Of a stretch of 64,000 bases of DNA, positions 37,049 to 46,231 are shown in pieces. Numbering within the stretch: position 1 is the stretch's first letter; every line of letters starts with the position of its first letter. The stretch spans positions 62,001 to 126,000 of the forward strand of contig MKRJ01000030.1 of NCBI GenBank assembly GCA_001896885.1, in the 5' to 3' direction. This DNA comes from Rhizobiales bacterium 65-79 (GTDB lineage: Bacteria > Pseudomonadota > Alphaproteobacteria > Rhizobiales > Rhizobiaceae). The translations under genes and the position numbers were made by a program. A model generated the notes under the pieces. The model worked only from the letters and a program-made list of their open reading frames with translations. It searched no databases and was not told the origin of the DNA.

Positions 37049-38272
37049 ATGAAACGCATGTTTGAAGGCTGTCTCGGCGCCGCCGCGCTGGCGCTTGCGG
37101 CGCTGCCTTTCGCGGCCGGATCGGCTCAGGCCGAAGACCCCATCGCGCTCGGCTGGGTCGGCCCGCTGTCGCCCCCCGGCAACTATTCCGGCGGCCAGGA
37201 GATGCAATGGGCCGTGCAGCTCGGCGTCGACGAGGTGAACAAGGCCGGCGGCGTGCTCGGACGCCAGATCAACGTCACCTACGAGGACACCAAGGGCCAG
37301 CCGGCAGAAGGCAGCGCCGCGGCGGTCCGGCTCATCACCAAGGACAACGTCGCCGCCATCTTCGGCGAGTTCCATTCCTCGGTGGCGCTCGCCGAGATCG
37401 AGGAGGCGCACAAATACGGCGTCGCCTGGGTCGGCACCGACGTGTGGTCGGACGCCATCACCGCCAAGCAGTATCCGGAGGTCTACCGCCTCGCGCCGGC
37501 TAACTCGCTGGTCTATGTCAAGGCCGCGGACTGGTCGGCGGAGCACTTCAAGAACATCGCCATCATCGCCGAGAACACCGATTTCGGCCAGGGCGGCGCC
37601 AAGGTCATCGCCGACGAGCTGGAAGCAAAGAAAGTCCCCCACACGCTGGTGACGATCGACCTCGCCCAGCAGGACTTCACGCCGGCGCTGCTCAGGCTGA
37701 TGAGCCAGAACCCGAAGCCGGACGCCATCCAGATGGTGGTCGCCGGCCAGGCGCAGTACCAGCTCGTCAAGCAGGCCTGCCAGCTCGGCTTCGCGCCGAC
37801 GGCCGCCACCGCGCTGATCGGCTCGTCCGGCCTCCTGCAGAAGGAAGTCTGGGAAGTCGACGGCAAATGCGCCCAGAACCTGCTGATCGTCAACGTCGCG
37901 CAGCCGAAGTCGCAGTGGAACGACAAGGCGAAGGCCTTCGCCGCAGCCTTCACCGAGCGCTACAAGCGCGCCCCGACGGGCGTGGCGATGGAAGCCTACG
38001 ACACGTTCGGCGTCGTCGTCGACGCCATCAAGACGGCCGGTTCGGCCGATCGCGGCGCTATCGTCAAGGCGTTGGAGAAGATCAAGTACGAGGGCACCAA
38101 CGCCACCTACAGCTTCCCGACGACCAAGACGCCGGACTGGGCCTATCACCAGTTCGTCGACGTACCCTTCACCATCATCCAGTACACGGAGATGAACCAG
38201 GCGCCGGAGAACGCGGCGATCGTCTATCCGCAGAAATGGGCGACGACCGACAAGATCCTGCCCGAGAAGTGA
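37049..38272 (+). CDS. Branched-chain-amino-acid-type ABC substrate-binding protein
   Basis: 407 residues with a signal peptide (about 1-29, ending GSAQA). The mature protein has the Leu/Ile/Val-binding type I fold: PIALGWVGPLSPPGNYSGGQ, a GGVLGRQINVTYEDT lobe, and an ENTDFGQGGAKVI hinge. These proteins also bind amides, aromatic acids and urea. First gene of a five-gene importer operon; GGGAG lies before the ATG. The linked aminotransferase suggests an amine-containing ligand. Confidence 0.9.
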   Translation: MKRMFEGCLGAAALALAALPFAAGSAQAEDPIALGWVGPLSPPGNYSGGQEMQWAVQLGVDEVNKAGGVLGRQINVTYEDTKGQPAEGSAAAVRLITKDNVAAIFGEFHSSVALAEIEEAHKYGVAWVGTDVWSDAITAKQYPEVYRLAPANSLVYVKAADWSAEHFKNIAIIAENTDFGQGGAKVIADELEAKKVPHTLVTIDLAQQDFTPALLRLMSQNPKPDAIQMVVAGQAQYQLVKQACQLGFAPTAATALIGSSGLLQKEVWEVDGKCAQNLLIVNVAQPKSQWNDKAKAFAAAFTERYKRAPTGVAMEAYDTFGVVVDAIKTAGSADRGAIVKALEKIKYEGTNATYSFPTTKTPDWAYHQFVDVPFTIIQYTEMNQAPENAAIVYPQKWATTDKILPEK

Positions 38273-38363
38273 TCCTCAGGGCCGGCGGCCAGGTCCCTGG
38301 ACCCGATGGCCGCCGGCCTTTCCGCTTAGTCGCACGCACCGCATCCAACGGCGATCCGCGCTC

Positions 38364-39263
38364 ATGAGCTATTTCCTTCTCCTGGCCGTCAACGGCCTCG
38401 TCATCGGCCTCATCTACGCGCTGACCGCAGCCGGGCTGACGCTCGTCTTCTCGGTGCTGAAAGTGGTCAATTTCGGCCATGGCGCGCTCTACATGCTGGG
38501 CGGCTACGCCTCCTACTACATCATCACCGCGCTCCACATGCCGCCGCTCGTCGGCGTGGCCGGCGCCATGGTGGCGCTCTTCGTCTTCGGCGTGATCTTC
38601 GAGCGCCTCGTCATCGCGCCGATGTACACCGACAAGGTCGAGCGCAAGGACGAATACGCCATCATCGTCACCTTCGGGCTGACCATCCTGCTCACCAATC
38701 TCGGCCTCGTCGTCTTCGGCCCCTTCGCCAAGTCGCCGCCGCCCTTCATGAGCGGCGTCCTGATCCTCGGCCCGCTGATCCTGCCCTATGACCGGCTGAT
38801 CGCGGCGGTCCTGGCGATCGTGCTGCTCGTCGGCCTCACCCTCTTCCTCAAGCGCACCGCGCTCGGCCAGGCGCTCGACGCCGTCAGCCAGAGCCGCGAA
38901 TCGGCCGCCGTCATCGGCATCGATCCGCGCCGCATGTACACCGTCGCCTTCGGCCTCGGCTCGGCGCTCGCCGGCGGCGCGGGCGCGCTCATCGCGCCGA
39001 TCTTCGCGCTGTCGCCGTCGATGGGCGACCTGCCCGCGGTGCAGGCCTTCATCATCATCGTGCTGGGCGGCATGGGCTCGGTCGGCGGCAGCATCGCGGG
39101 CGGCATATTGCTCGGCCTCGTCCAGAGTCTCGGCGTCGGCTACCTGCCCGACCCGAACCGGGCGCTCGCCTATACGCAGGCCTTCGGCGCGCTGCTCCTC
39201 GTCGTGACGCTGCTCGTCCGCCCGACCGGCCTCTTCGGCCGCTCGCATCTGCGGCTCGAATAG
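38364..39263 (+). CDS. ABC transporter permease, LivH type
   Basis: 299 residues, about eight membrane segments. It has the LivH hallmarks NGLVIGLIYALTAAGLTLVF near the start, VVNFGHGALYMLGGY, and GGMGSVGGSIAGGI in the coupling loop. It forms half of the channel for the importer begun at 37049, 91 bases downstream of the binding-protein gene. The 10-base gap to the next permease supports one message. Confidence 0.93.
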   Translation: MSYFLLLAVNGLVIGLIYALTAAGLTLVFSVLKVVNFGHGALYMLGGYASYYIITALHMPPLVGVAGAMVALFVFGVIFERLVIAPMYTDKVERKDEYAIIVTFGLTILLTNLGLVVFGPFAKSPPPFMSGVLILGPLILPYDRLIAAVLAIVLLVGLTLFLKRTALGQALDAVSQSRESAAVIGIDPRRMYTVAFGLGSALAGGAGALIAPIFALSPSMGDLPAVQAFIIIVLGGMGSVGGSIAGGILLGLVQSLGVGYLPDPNRALAYTQAFGALLLVVTLLVRPTGLFGRSHLRLE

Positions 39264-39273
39264 GGAGCCGGGC

Positions 39274-40260
39274 ATGGCGCGCTCCTCCCTCTTCTCGCGG
39301 GTCACGCAGGCGGTACTGCTCATCGTCGCCGTGGTGCTGCCGCTCGCCGGCATCGGCCCCTACTGGACGCATGTCGGCGCGATCGCCTGGTACTACGCGC
39401 TGCTCGCGGCGAGCTGGGCCCTGCTCGCCGGCTTCGCCGGCCAGTTCTCCTTCGCCCATGTCGCCTTCGCCGCGCTCGGCGGCTATGCCTCGGCGCTCTG
39501 CGTCGCGCGCTTCGGGCTGCCGCTGCCGGCGGCGATGCTCGCCAGCGTCCTGCTCGCCGTTGTGACGGGAGCGCTGATCGGCGCGCTGGTGCTGAGGCTC
39601 TCCGGCCCCTATCTGGCGCTCTTCACGCTCGCCATCTCGGAGATCTTCCGCATGGTGCTGATCGCCGAGGAGGATTTCACGCGCGGCATGCTCGGACTGC
39701 CGGTGCCGAGCCTGTTTCCGGGCCGCTCCGACCTCCCCTACTACTATCTCGGCCTCGGACTGGTGGTGCTCGCGGTGCTGGGCATGAACGGGCTTCTCGC
39801 CACGCGCGTCGGCCTTTTCCTTCGCGCCATCCGCGAGGACGAGGGCGCGGCGCGCGCCAGCGGCGTCGACACCACGCGCTACAAGATCCTGGTCTTCGTG
39901 GTCACCAGCGTCATCGCGGCCATCGCCGGCATCTATTACGGCCATTTCATCGGCATCCTGACGCCGAACATGGCGATCCTGCCCGAGATGGGGCTGGTCA
40001 TCGCCATGGCGGTGATCGGCGGCATCGAGAGCCTGCCGGGAGCGGTGATCGGGGCGGTCGTGGTCTTTCTGCTCTCGGAGACGCTGCGTTCCTACGGCGA
40101 ATGGCGCTTCGTCCTGATGGGACTGGTGCTGATCCTGGTGCAGCGCTTCGCCCAGAACGGCCTCTTCCCCATGATCGAACAGTGGAGCCGGTCGCGGCCG
40201 GCAGGCGGGGCTCAACCGACTCCGACCGCCGCCGCGAAGGAGGAGCGCCATGCCGGCTGA
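39274..40260 (+). CDS. ABC transporter permease, LivM type
   Basis: 328 residues with about ten hydrophobic segments. LivM features are FAGQFSFAHVAFAALGGYAS and the C-terminal coupling loop IGGIESLPGAVIGA. The tail is polar and Pro/Ala-rich. It pairs with the LivH-type permease. Its end overlaps the start of the first ATPase gene by 11 bases. Confidence 0.93.
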   Translation: MARSSLFSRVTQAVLLIVAVVLPLAGIGPYWTHVGAIAWYYALLAASWALLAGFAGQFSFAHVAFAALGGYASALCVARFGLPLPAAMLASVLLAVVTGALIGALVLRLSGPYLALFTLAISEIFRMVLIAEEDFTRGMLGLPVPSLFPGRSDLPYYYLGLGLVVLAVLGMNGLLATRVGLFLRAIREDEGAARASGVDTTRYKILVFVVTSVIAAIAGIYYGHFIGILTPNMAILPEMGLVIAMAVIGGIESLPGAVIGAVVVFLLSETLRSYGEWRFVLMGLVLILVQRFAQNGLFPMIEQWSRSRPAGGAQPTPTAAAKEERHAG

Positions 40261-40984
40261 CGCGCCGTTCTTCTCCGTGGAAGGGCTCGCCAAGCATTTC
40301 GGCGGCGTCCATGCCGTCCAGGGCCTTTCCTTCACGCTCTCGCGCGGCGAGATCGTCGGGCTGATCGGCCCGAACGGATCGGGCAAGACCACGACCATCA
40401 ACATGGTCACCGGAGCGCTCAAGCCCGACGAGGGCGCCATCGTCGTGGAAGGCGCCGACATGGCCCGCTCTCCGGCGCATCTCTACGCCCGCCGCGGCGT
40501 CGCCCGCACCTTCCAGGTGCCGCGCCTCTTCCGCCGCATGACGGTGCTGGAAAACCTCATGGTGCCGGCGCTTTCCGACGCCACGGCGCGGCACGGCCCC
40601 GCCGAGGAACGGGCGCGCGAGGTGCTTGGATTCCTGCGGCTCGACCACCTAGCGGACGACTATGCGCGCTCGCTCTCGGGCGGCCAGCAGAAGCTCCTGG
40701 AACTCGGCCGCGCGCTGATGCTGAAGCCCCGGCTGCTGCTCCTCGACGAGCCCTTCGCCGGCGTGCATCCGCGCCTGCTCGAACAGATCGCCGAGCACAT
40801 CCGGACGCTCAACCGCGACGGCCACACCATCGTGCTGGTCGATCACAATCTGGAGGCCATCCAATCCGTCGTGCAACGCGTTATGGTGATGGCGCGGGGC
40901 CGCAAGATCGCCGACGGCGCGGCCGCCGAGGTGCTGCAGGACCCGGAGGTCGTGCGCGCCTATACGGGAACGCGGGTGCATTGA
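40250..40984 (+). CDS. ABC transporter ATP-binding protein, LivG type
   Basis: 244 residues. Walker A GPNGSGKTT, signature LSGGQQKLLELGRAL, Walker B RLLLLDEPFAGVHP, and the LivG-type C-terminus DPEVVRAYTG. GAGGAG precedes the ATG. It forms a heterodimer with the LivF-type ATPase encoded next. Confidence 0.94.
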   Translation: MPADAPFFSVEGLAKHFGGVHAVQGLSFTLSRGEIVGLIGPNGSGKTTTINMVTGALKPDEGAIVVEGADMARSPAHLYARRGVARTFQVPRLFRRMTVLENLMVPALSDATARHGPAEERAREVLGFLRLDHLADDYARSLSGGQQKLLELGRALMLKPRLLLLDEPFAGVHPRLLEQIAEHIRTLNRDGHTIVLVDHNLEAIQSVVQRVMVMARGRKIADGAAAEVLQDPEVVRAYTGTRVH

Positions 40985-40992
40985 GGGGCAGG

Positions 40993-41766
40993 ATGGCCGA
41001 AGCCGCACCACAAACCGAGCGCTGGACCGAAGCGACGCCGCTGCTTGCCTGCGAGAACCTCGTCGCCGGCTATACGCGCGACATCAACATTCTGCGCGAC
41101 CTCTCGGCCAAGGCCTGGGCCGGCCGCATCTCCTGCGTCGTCGGTCCGAACGGCACGGGCAAGTCGACGCTTCTGAAGGCGCTGTTCGGCTTCCTCAAAC
41201 CGGGCAGCGGCCGCGTCACGCTCGGCGGCGAAGACATCACCGGCCAGCCGCCCTTCAAGATGTTGGGCGCCGGCCTCGCCTACCTACCGCAGCGGCCGAG
41301 CCTCTTCCCCTATCTCACGGTCGAGTCCAACCTGAAGCTCGGGCTCTGGCACGCGAGGCCGAAGAAGGCCGTGCTCGCCGAGAAACTGGAGCGCGCCTAT
41401 GAGCGCTTCCCGGTCGTGCGCGAGAAGCGCTCGCAGCCGGCCGGCGAACTCTCCGGCGGCCAGCAGCGGCAGGTCGAGATCGCGCGCAGCCTGATGACCG
41501 ATCCGTCCGTCTATCTCATCGACGAGCCGACGGCCGGCGTCGATCCGCAGACCAGCGAGATCATCTACGGGATCGTGCGCGACCTGGCGCGCGATCTCGG
41601 CAAGGCCGTGCTCCTGGTCGACCAGGACATCCGCGCCGCGCTCGCCATCACCGACTATGTCTATGTCGTCAAGAACGGCGCGGTTTTCTCGGAAGGCGCG
41701 CGCGAGGATTTCGGCAACGATACCGACGCGCTGGTGGCGCGCTGGCTTTATGCGAGCGGCGAATAG
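40993..41766 (+). CDS. ABC transporter ATP-binding protein, LivF type
   Basis: 257 residues from ATG 40993, chosen because GAGGGG precedes it by about 6 bases; a TTG at 40981 is in frame. Walker A GPNGTGKST, signature LSGGQQRQVEIARS, Walker B VYLIDEPTAGVDP. It is the second ATPase of the importer. It starts 8 bases after the LivG stop. Confidence 0.93.
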   Translation: MAEAAPQTERWTEATPLLACENLVAGYTRDINILRDLSAKAWAGRISCVVGPNGTGKSTLLKALFGFLKPGSGRVTLGGEDITGQPPFKMLGAGLAYLPQRPSLFPYLTVESNLKLGLWHARPKKAVLAEKLERAYERFPVVREKRSQPAGELSGGQQRQVEIARSLMTDPSVYLIDEPTAGVDPQTSEIIYGIVRDLARDLGKAVLLVDQDIRAALAITDYVYVVKNGAVFSEGAREDFGNDTDALVARWLYASGE

Positions 41767-41774
41767 GCGCTGCA

Positions 41775-41942
41775 ATGGGCAGAAACGTCGCCATCCCGCT
41801 TTACGTGATCGCAATGGTAGCGGTCATAGTCGGCGTCGATTTTCTTTTCCTCAGAGATCGATTCTGGTGGCGCCTGGCCACGAACGTCGCGATCGTTTTC
41901 GTGTTCGCGGCTTTTTATCTTCTGTACCTTCGGCGGAACTGA
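41775..41942 (+). CDS. 55-residue two-helix membrane protein
   Basis: ATG 41775, 8 bases after the LivF stop, opens MGRNVAIPLYVIAMVAVIVG, followed by a polar loop (FLRDRFWWRLATN) and a second helix (VAIVFVFAAFYLLYL), stopping at 41942. Two clean hydrophobic helices, a Trp-Trp-Arg loop and a basic end make a real small membrane protein likely. It may be an add-on to the importer or an independent small conserved protein; function is unknown. Confidence 0.7.
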   Translation: MGRNVAIPLYVIAMVAVIVGVDFLFLRDRFWWRLATNVAIVFVFAAFYLLYLRRN

Positions 41943-41963
41943 GAGAGCGGTTCTCGGCAGTAT

Positions 41964-43382
41964 TCACGGTTCCGCGTAGCCCTCCGGCCGATCGAACAGC
42001 GAGCCGCCGCGTTTCACCTCCAGCGCGCGGCCGATACGGAGCGCCAGCGGGTCCTGGAACCGGCGCACGACGATCTGCAGGCCCGACGGCAGCCCGTCGA
42101 CAAGGCCGGCCGGCACGCTGAGCGCCGCCATGTCCATCAGGTTGACCAGCCTCGTGAAGGTGCCGAGCGGCGTCTTCGTCTCGTCGATTTCGGCAAGCGG
42201 CGGCGCGGTGATCGGCGAGGTCGGCGTCAGGAAGGCGTCGGCGCCTTCCATATAGCGCATGAACGCGACCTGACGGACGCGGCGTTTCCCGATCAGTTCC
42301 TGATAGCGGGCGCCGTCGATCTCCCTGCCCTTCAGGATGCGGGCCCGGATCGCGGGCGCGACGACGCTGTCGGGCGCTTCGACATAGCGACCGAGATGAT
42401 GCCATGCCTCGGCACCCATGATGTCGCCAGCATGGACCATATAGGCTTCCGGCGGCTCCGGCATCGGCAGCTCCTCGATCGAGGCGCCGAGCGCTTCGAA
42501 ATCGGCGAGCGCGGCGCGGAAACGTTCCAGCACGCCGGGCGAGACCACGGCGAGGTCAGCCGGTCCCGGAACGCGGAAGCGCATGCCGGCTACGCCGCGA
42601 TCCAGCCCTTCGAGCGGCCGGATCGGCATCACGCCGTAGGTGGCCGGATCGCCGGCATCCTCGCCTTCGATGGCCGCCAGCACCAGCGCGGCGTCCTCGA
42701 CCGAACGGGCCAGCGGACCGACGCTGTCGAAGGTGGTGGCGAGCGGCAGCAGGCCATCGCGCCCGACGAGACCGGCCGTCGTCTTCAGCCCGACGACACC
42801 GCACATGGCGGAGGGGTTGCGCACCGAACCGGTGGTGTCGGTGCCGAGCGCCATCGGCACAAGACCGGCCGCGACGGCGACGCCGGAGCCGCTGGAGGAG
42901 CCGCCGGGCGCGCGCGGCACGGCGCGGTCGTGAGGATTGAGCGGCGTGCCGGCAACCGGGTTGGTGCCCCAGCTTCCGAAGGCGAATTCGACCGTCTGTA
43001 CCTTGCCGACCAGGACCATGCCGGCATCGGCCAGGCGGCGGAGCACCGAAGCCGTGGCGGTGGCGGGCTTGCCGGCGAGCGCCTTCGAGCCGGCAAACGT
43101 CGGATAGGCTTCTACATCGAGCAGATCCTTGGCGGCGAAGGGGATGCCGTCGAGCCGCCCCTTCGGCTTGCCCTGGCGGCGGCGCTGGTCGGCTGCCTCG
43201 GCGGCGGCAAGCGCGGCCTCCGGAAAGGTCATGACGAAGGAATTGAGCGCGGGATCGTGGGCTTCGATGCGGTCAAGCGCCCGGAGGACGATGGCCGCCG
43301 ATGTGGTACTGCCCTCTTCCAGGGCCGCCGAGAGTTCGGCAAGGGTGGCGAAGGCCGACAGGTCGCGCGCGTTGTTTGCCAT
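41964..43382 (-). CDS. Amidase (amidase signature family)
   Basis: 472 residues. The Ser-cisSer-Lys triad is visible: Lys85 in PFAAKDLL, the Gly/Ser loop GGSSSGSGVAVAAG (160-173), and Ser186 in GTDTTGSVRNPS. The closest groups are AtzF-like and GatA-like amidases that cleave simple amides or allophanate; no allophanate C-terminal domain is present, so it is a stand-alone hydrolase. It follows the aldolase-like gene on the same strand (87-base gap) and is convergent with the importer operon. It probably removes ammonia from a catabolic intermediate. Confidence 0.9.
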   Translation of the reverse strand: MANNARDLSAFATLAELSAALEEGSTTSAAIVLRALDRIEAHDPALNSFVMTFPEAALAAAEAADQRRRQGKPKGRLDGIPFAAKDLLDVEAYPTFAGSKALAGKPATATASVLRRLADAGMVLVGKVQTVEFAFGSWGTNPVAGTPLNPHDRAVPRAPGGSSSGSGVAVAAGLVPMALGTDTTGSVRNPSAMCGVVGLKTTAGLVGRDGLLPLATTFDSVGPLARSVEDAALVLAAIEGEDAGDPATYGVMPIRPLEGLDRGVAGMRFRVPGPADLAVVSPGVLERFRAALADFEALGASIEELPMPEPPEAYMVHAGDIMGAEAWHHLGRYVEAPDSVVAPAIRARILKGREIDGARYQELIGKRRVRQVAFMRYMEGADAFLTPTSPITAPPLAEIDETKTPLGTFTRLVNLMDMAALSVPAGLVDGLPSGLQIVVRRFQDPLALRIGRALEVKRGGSLFDRPEGYAEP

Positions 43383-43469
43383 TCCGCCCAGGATCTCCGT
43401 GGTTCATGGGAAAAGCATAGACCGGCCGGAACGGCAGGCAAAGACCGGGGAAGGCCCACGGCGCCGCGG

Positions 43470-44270
43470 TCAGTGCCGGTACTGCGGCTCCTCGGCATCG
43501 AGTTGGCGGCGGATGGAGGCGAGGTGGAGGCGCGCGGATTCCGCGTCGCCGGCCCGCATCTGCCTGTAGGTCGCCTCGGCGATCGCCGGATCGACGGGAA
43601 GCACCTCGCGTCCCGTGGACATGGCGAGCACCTGAACTTCCGCCGCCCGCTCGAGATAGTAGAGATCGTCCCAGGCTTCGGCGACGGTCGGGGCGAGGAC
43701 CATGACGCCGTGATGCTTCATGAAGACGATATCGGCGTCGCCCACCGCCGATGCGATGCGGGCGCCTTCCGTCCGGTCGAGCGCCAGGCCGTTATAGTCG
43801 CGGTCGACCGCCGTCCGCCCGTAGAATTTGAGCGCGGTCTGCCCGGCCCAGACCAGCGGATCGCCTTCCGTCATCGAAAGCGCCGTCGCGTAGGGCATGT
43901 GGGTGTGGAACGCGACCTTGGCGCGCGGCAGGCGCTTGTGGAGCTCGGCATGGATGTAGAAGGCGGTGGCCTCCGGCTCGCCCTCGCCGTCGAGCACATT
44001 GCCGTGGAAGTCGCAGACAAGCAGCCTGGAGGCGGTGAGTTCCCGGAAGGCATAGCCGTAGGGATTGACGAGGAAAAGATCGTCATGGCCGGGAACGACC
44101 GCGGAGAAATGATTGCAGATGCCCTCCTCGAAGCCGTTGCGGGCGGCCATCCGGAAACAGGCGGCAAGGTCCTCCCGGGCGGTGCGGATCGCATCCGTCG
44201 CCAGATCGGGCCGGTTCGAACGAGCGGGTTCACGGGCGGGAGCGGATTGCACGTTCAGGGAATGGGCCAT
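43470..44270 (-). CDS. Class II aldolase/adducin family protein
   Basis: 266 residues from ATG 44270 (GGAGA just upstream); an in-frame ATG at 44336 gives extra polar residues. The class II aldolase fold shows NHFSAVVPGHDDLFLVNPYG, the metal-binding His pair in AFHTHMPYATAL and the later MKHHGVMV His. Members are Zn/Mn-dependent aldolases, epimerases or decarboxylases of small hydroxy acids. It lies between a quinone reductase-like gene and an amidase, all leftward, and may cleave a catabolic intermediate. Confidence 0.87.
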   Translation of the reverse strand: MAHSLNVQSAPAREPARSNRPDLATDAIRTAREDLAACFRMAARNGFEEGICNHFSAVVPGHDDLFLVNPYGYAFRELTASRLLVCDFHGNVLDGEGEPEATAFYIHAELHKRLPRAKVAFHTHMPYATALSMTEGDPLVWAGQTALKFYGRTAVDRDYNGLALDRTEGARIASAVGDADIVFMKHHGVMVLAPTVAEAWDDLYYLERAAEVQVLAMSTGREVLPVDPAIAEATYRQMRAGDAESARLHLASIRRQLDAEEPQYRH

Positions 44271-44454
44271 GGCTGGTCTCCGGTTCGCGTTCCAGTGGTC
44301 CGATTGCGACATCTGCATCCGCTTCGTGCGGCGCACTCAAGCAAATGCCGCAATCAATGACCACCGGCAAGTCAATGGGTCCGGCGGAGCTTTGAATTCG
44401 ACATTTTAGACCGACGCGTGACGCAACCCGCACGCGAATGTCAAATCGGCTCCC

Positions 44455-45036
44455 CTAGAACGCCGCCATCGCGGCGCGAACCCGTTCGAGAAATCGCCCG
44501 CGTGCCTGGTCGCTCGCGACGTTCAGGTGATAGAGGGCGTGGTACTCGGTGCGTGCGCCTCCGGTAAACCATTTGAGATAGCGCCTCACCACCTTTCGCG
44601 GCGGGTCGGACATATAGAAGGCCATGTAGCGCGGCCGGCCATAGGTCACGATGCCGGCGATCTTGCGGATATTCGTCATCATCGGCCGCACATTCGCCGG
44701 GTCGCTGATATCGAACGCCACGCCCGGCATCAGCACGCGATCGAAGAAGCCCTTCAGCATGGCCGGCGGCCCGAAGCACCAGGTCGGGAACTGCACGATC
44801 AGCGCCTCGGCGCGCTGCAGCCGCCCGATGATGCCCTCCAATCCCTTCCGGTTGTCCGGAATGTCGTGATAGTGCCGCCGCCCCTCGGTGGTGAGGACGG
44901 GGTCGAAGCCTTCGGCGTAAAGGTCCATGAGGTCGACGTCATGGCCCGCCTGCCTCAGGCCGGCGAGAGCCTTTTCGCGGAGTGCCGCATGGAAGCTCTC
45001 CGGCAGGGGATGGCAATAGATGTAGAGTACGTTCAT
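44455..45036 (-). CDS. NAD(P)H:quinone oxidoreductase-like flavodoxin-fold protein
   Basis: 193 residues of the KefF/MdaB/NQO family: MNVLYIYCHPLPESFHAAL (FMN phosphate loop), FPTWCFGPPAMLKGFFDRVL, and a Gly-rich VTYGRPRY. It is a soluble FMN or FAD enzyme for two-electron reduction of quinones or azo/nitro groups. Its promoter carries the 29-bp motif shared with the LysR gene and the amidohydrolase at 50947, so it belongs to that regulon. The aldolase and amidase downstream may share its message, though a 184-base gap intervenes. Confidence 0.87.
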   Translation of the reverse strand: MNVLYIYCHPLPESFHAALREKALAGLRQAGHDVDLMDLYAEGFDPVLTTEGRRHYHDIPDNRKGLEGIIGRLQRAEALIVQFPTWCFGPPAMLKGFFDRVLMPGVAFDISDPANVRPMMTNIRKIAGIVTYGRPRYMAFYMSDPPRKVVRRYLKWFTGGARTEYHALYHLNVASDQARGRFLERVRAAMAAF

Positions 45037-45073
45037 CGCGGTCCCACCTCGCCCTGGACACGAAACCCAAACG

Positions 45074-45118
45074 CAATTTCAAAATTGAAGCAATTTCATT
45101 ATTCGCATAAATTGTTTC
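45074..45118. promoter_or_regulatory. Shared LysR-type operator, site 1
   Basis: GCAATTTCA (45090-45098), nine bases, then TAAATTGTTTC (45108-45118) make an imperfect dyad. Next to it CAATTT-CA-AAATTG (45074-45087) is a perfect palindrome of the same half-sites. It is located 38 to 82 bp upstream of the quinone reductase start. The two adjacent sites resemble the recognition and activation sites of LysR regulators. Confidence 0.75.
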
Positions 45119-45172
45119 GGTTCATTTATCGAAGGTGCGGGCCCTTAGACGAGCAAGGCAGCAGAGCCTCGC

Positions 45173-46066
45173 CTAACCCCTTTTCCGCGTTTCCAGAAAA
45201 AACTCCTTCATGCGTGCCGCCGCGGGCGAAAGCATGAGCTGGCGGTTCTGCAGCATCGAGATGTCGCGGCTTATCGTCGGCGCGGTAAGCACGATGGACT
45301 TGACGTTGACCGATGCCGTGAGCTGCTGCGAATTCTCCGGCAGGATGGAGACGCCCAGCCCCTCCGCTACCATGCTGATCGCCGTCGTCGAGAAGCGGAC
45401 CTCGTATTTCGTCTTCACCTCCACGCCGACCGACCTCAGCGCGTGATCGACCATGTCGCGCAGCGGATTGTCCTTGGCGAGCCCGATCAAGGTTTCCCCG
45501 TCGAGGTCGCTCCATCGCGCCTCGGCCTGGCGCGCCAGGCGATGGTCGGCGGGGCAGACAAGGGTCAGCCGGTCGCGGCCGAGCAGGGTGGTGTCGATCT
45601 CCGCGTCATCGCCGGCCAGCGTGCCGATGCCGATATCCACCTCGTTGCGCTTGAGCGCCGGTCCGATCTCTTCCTCCGGCATGTCCCTGATCTGGACGAT
45701 GATGTCCGGATAGCGGCTGACGAAGCGGGCGATGACGGGCGGCACCAGCGTCGCGGCGAGCACGATCGCCGAAGCCACCGTGACGCGGCCGCGCCCCAGC
45801 GTGTTCAGCTCATGGATGTTGCCGACCGCGATTTCGAGATCGTCCAGGATCTTGCGCGCCTGCGGCAGGAACTCGCGGCCGGCGACCGTCGGGTTGACCA
45901 TCCGCGTGTGCCGGTCGAAGAGCCGCTGCTTGAGCTCCGCTTCAAGCTCCTTGACCAGAATGCTGATGGCCGACTGCGTCAGGTTCAGATGCGCCGCCGC
46001 AAGATTGAAGCGGCCGAGTTCGGCCACGGCCACGAAGGCCTGCAATTGCCTGAGCGTCACGTTCAC
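45173..46066 (-). CDS. LysR family transcriptional regulator
   Basis: 297 residues from the GTG at 46066 (VNVTLRQLQAFVAVAELGRF); a longer form from ATG 46150 would add 28 residues with no homology to the usual LysR start and would crowd the operator at 46154-46182. The helix-turn-helix lies at about 15-60 (LAAAHLNLTQSAISILVKEL), with the effector domain after residue 90. It is encoded between the two operons that carry its presumed operator and probably regulates both, as well as itself. Confidence 0.88.
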   Translation of the reverse strand: MNVTLRQLQAFVAVAELGRFNLAAAHLNLTQSAISILVKELEAELKQRLFDRHTRMVNPTVAGREFLPQARKILDDLEIAVGNIHELNTLGRGRVTVASAIVLAATLVPPVIARFVSRYPDIIVQIRDMPEEEIGPALKRNEVDIGIGTLAGDDAEIDTTLLGRDRLTLVCPADHRLARQAEARWSDLDGETLIGLAKDNPLRDMVDHALRSVGVEVKTKYEVRFSTTAISMVAEGLGVSILPENSQQLTASVNVKSIVLTAPTISRDISMLQNRQLMLSPAAARMKEFFLETRKRG

Positions 46067-46153
46067 GCGCGATTGCTCGCCAAACCGATCGACCTTGTCT
46101 TGAGCGTCAGGCGGAGCCTGCCGGGTCAGCTTAGGCGGGAAGTGGCGCATTTC

Positions 46154-46182
46154 GCAATTGTCATATGGACCGGAACTGTTTC
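46154..46182. promoter_or_regulatory. Shared LysR-type operator, site 2
   Basis: GCAATTGTCA (46154-46163) and AACTGTTTC (46174-46182) match sites 1 and 3 with identical half-site spacing (29 bp overall). It lies directly upstream of the LysR gene, as expected for autoregulation. Confidence 0.7.
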
Positions 46183-46231
46183 GCGGATATCGGGGAAAAG
46201 GACATCGCGCCGAGCATCGGACCGGGGCCGG

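Noticed and set aside
42396..44360. Plus-strand frame of over 600 codons opposite the amidase and aldolase genes
   Set aside because: It spans two real genes and their gap in antisense and shows no recognisable domain.
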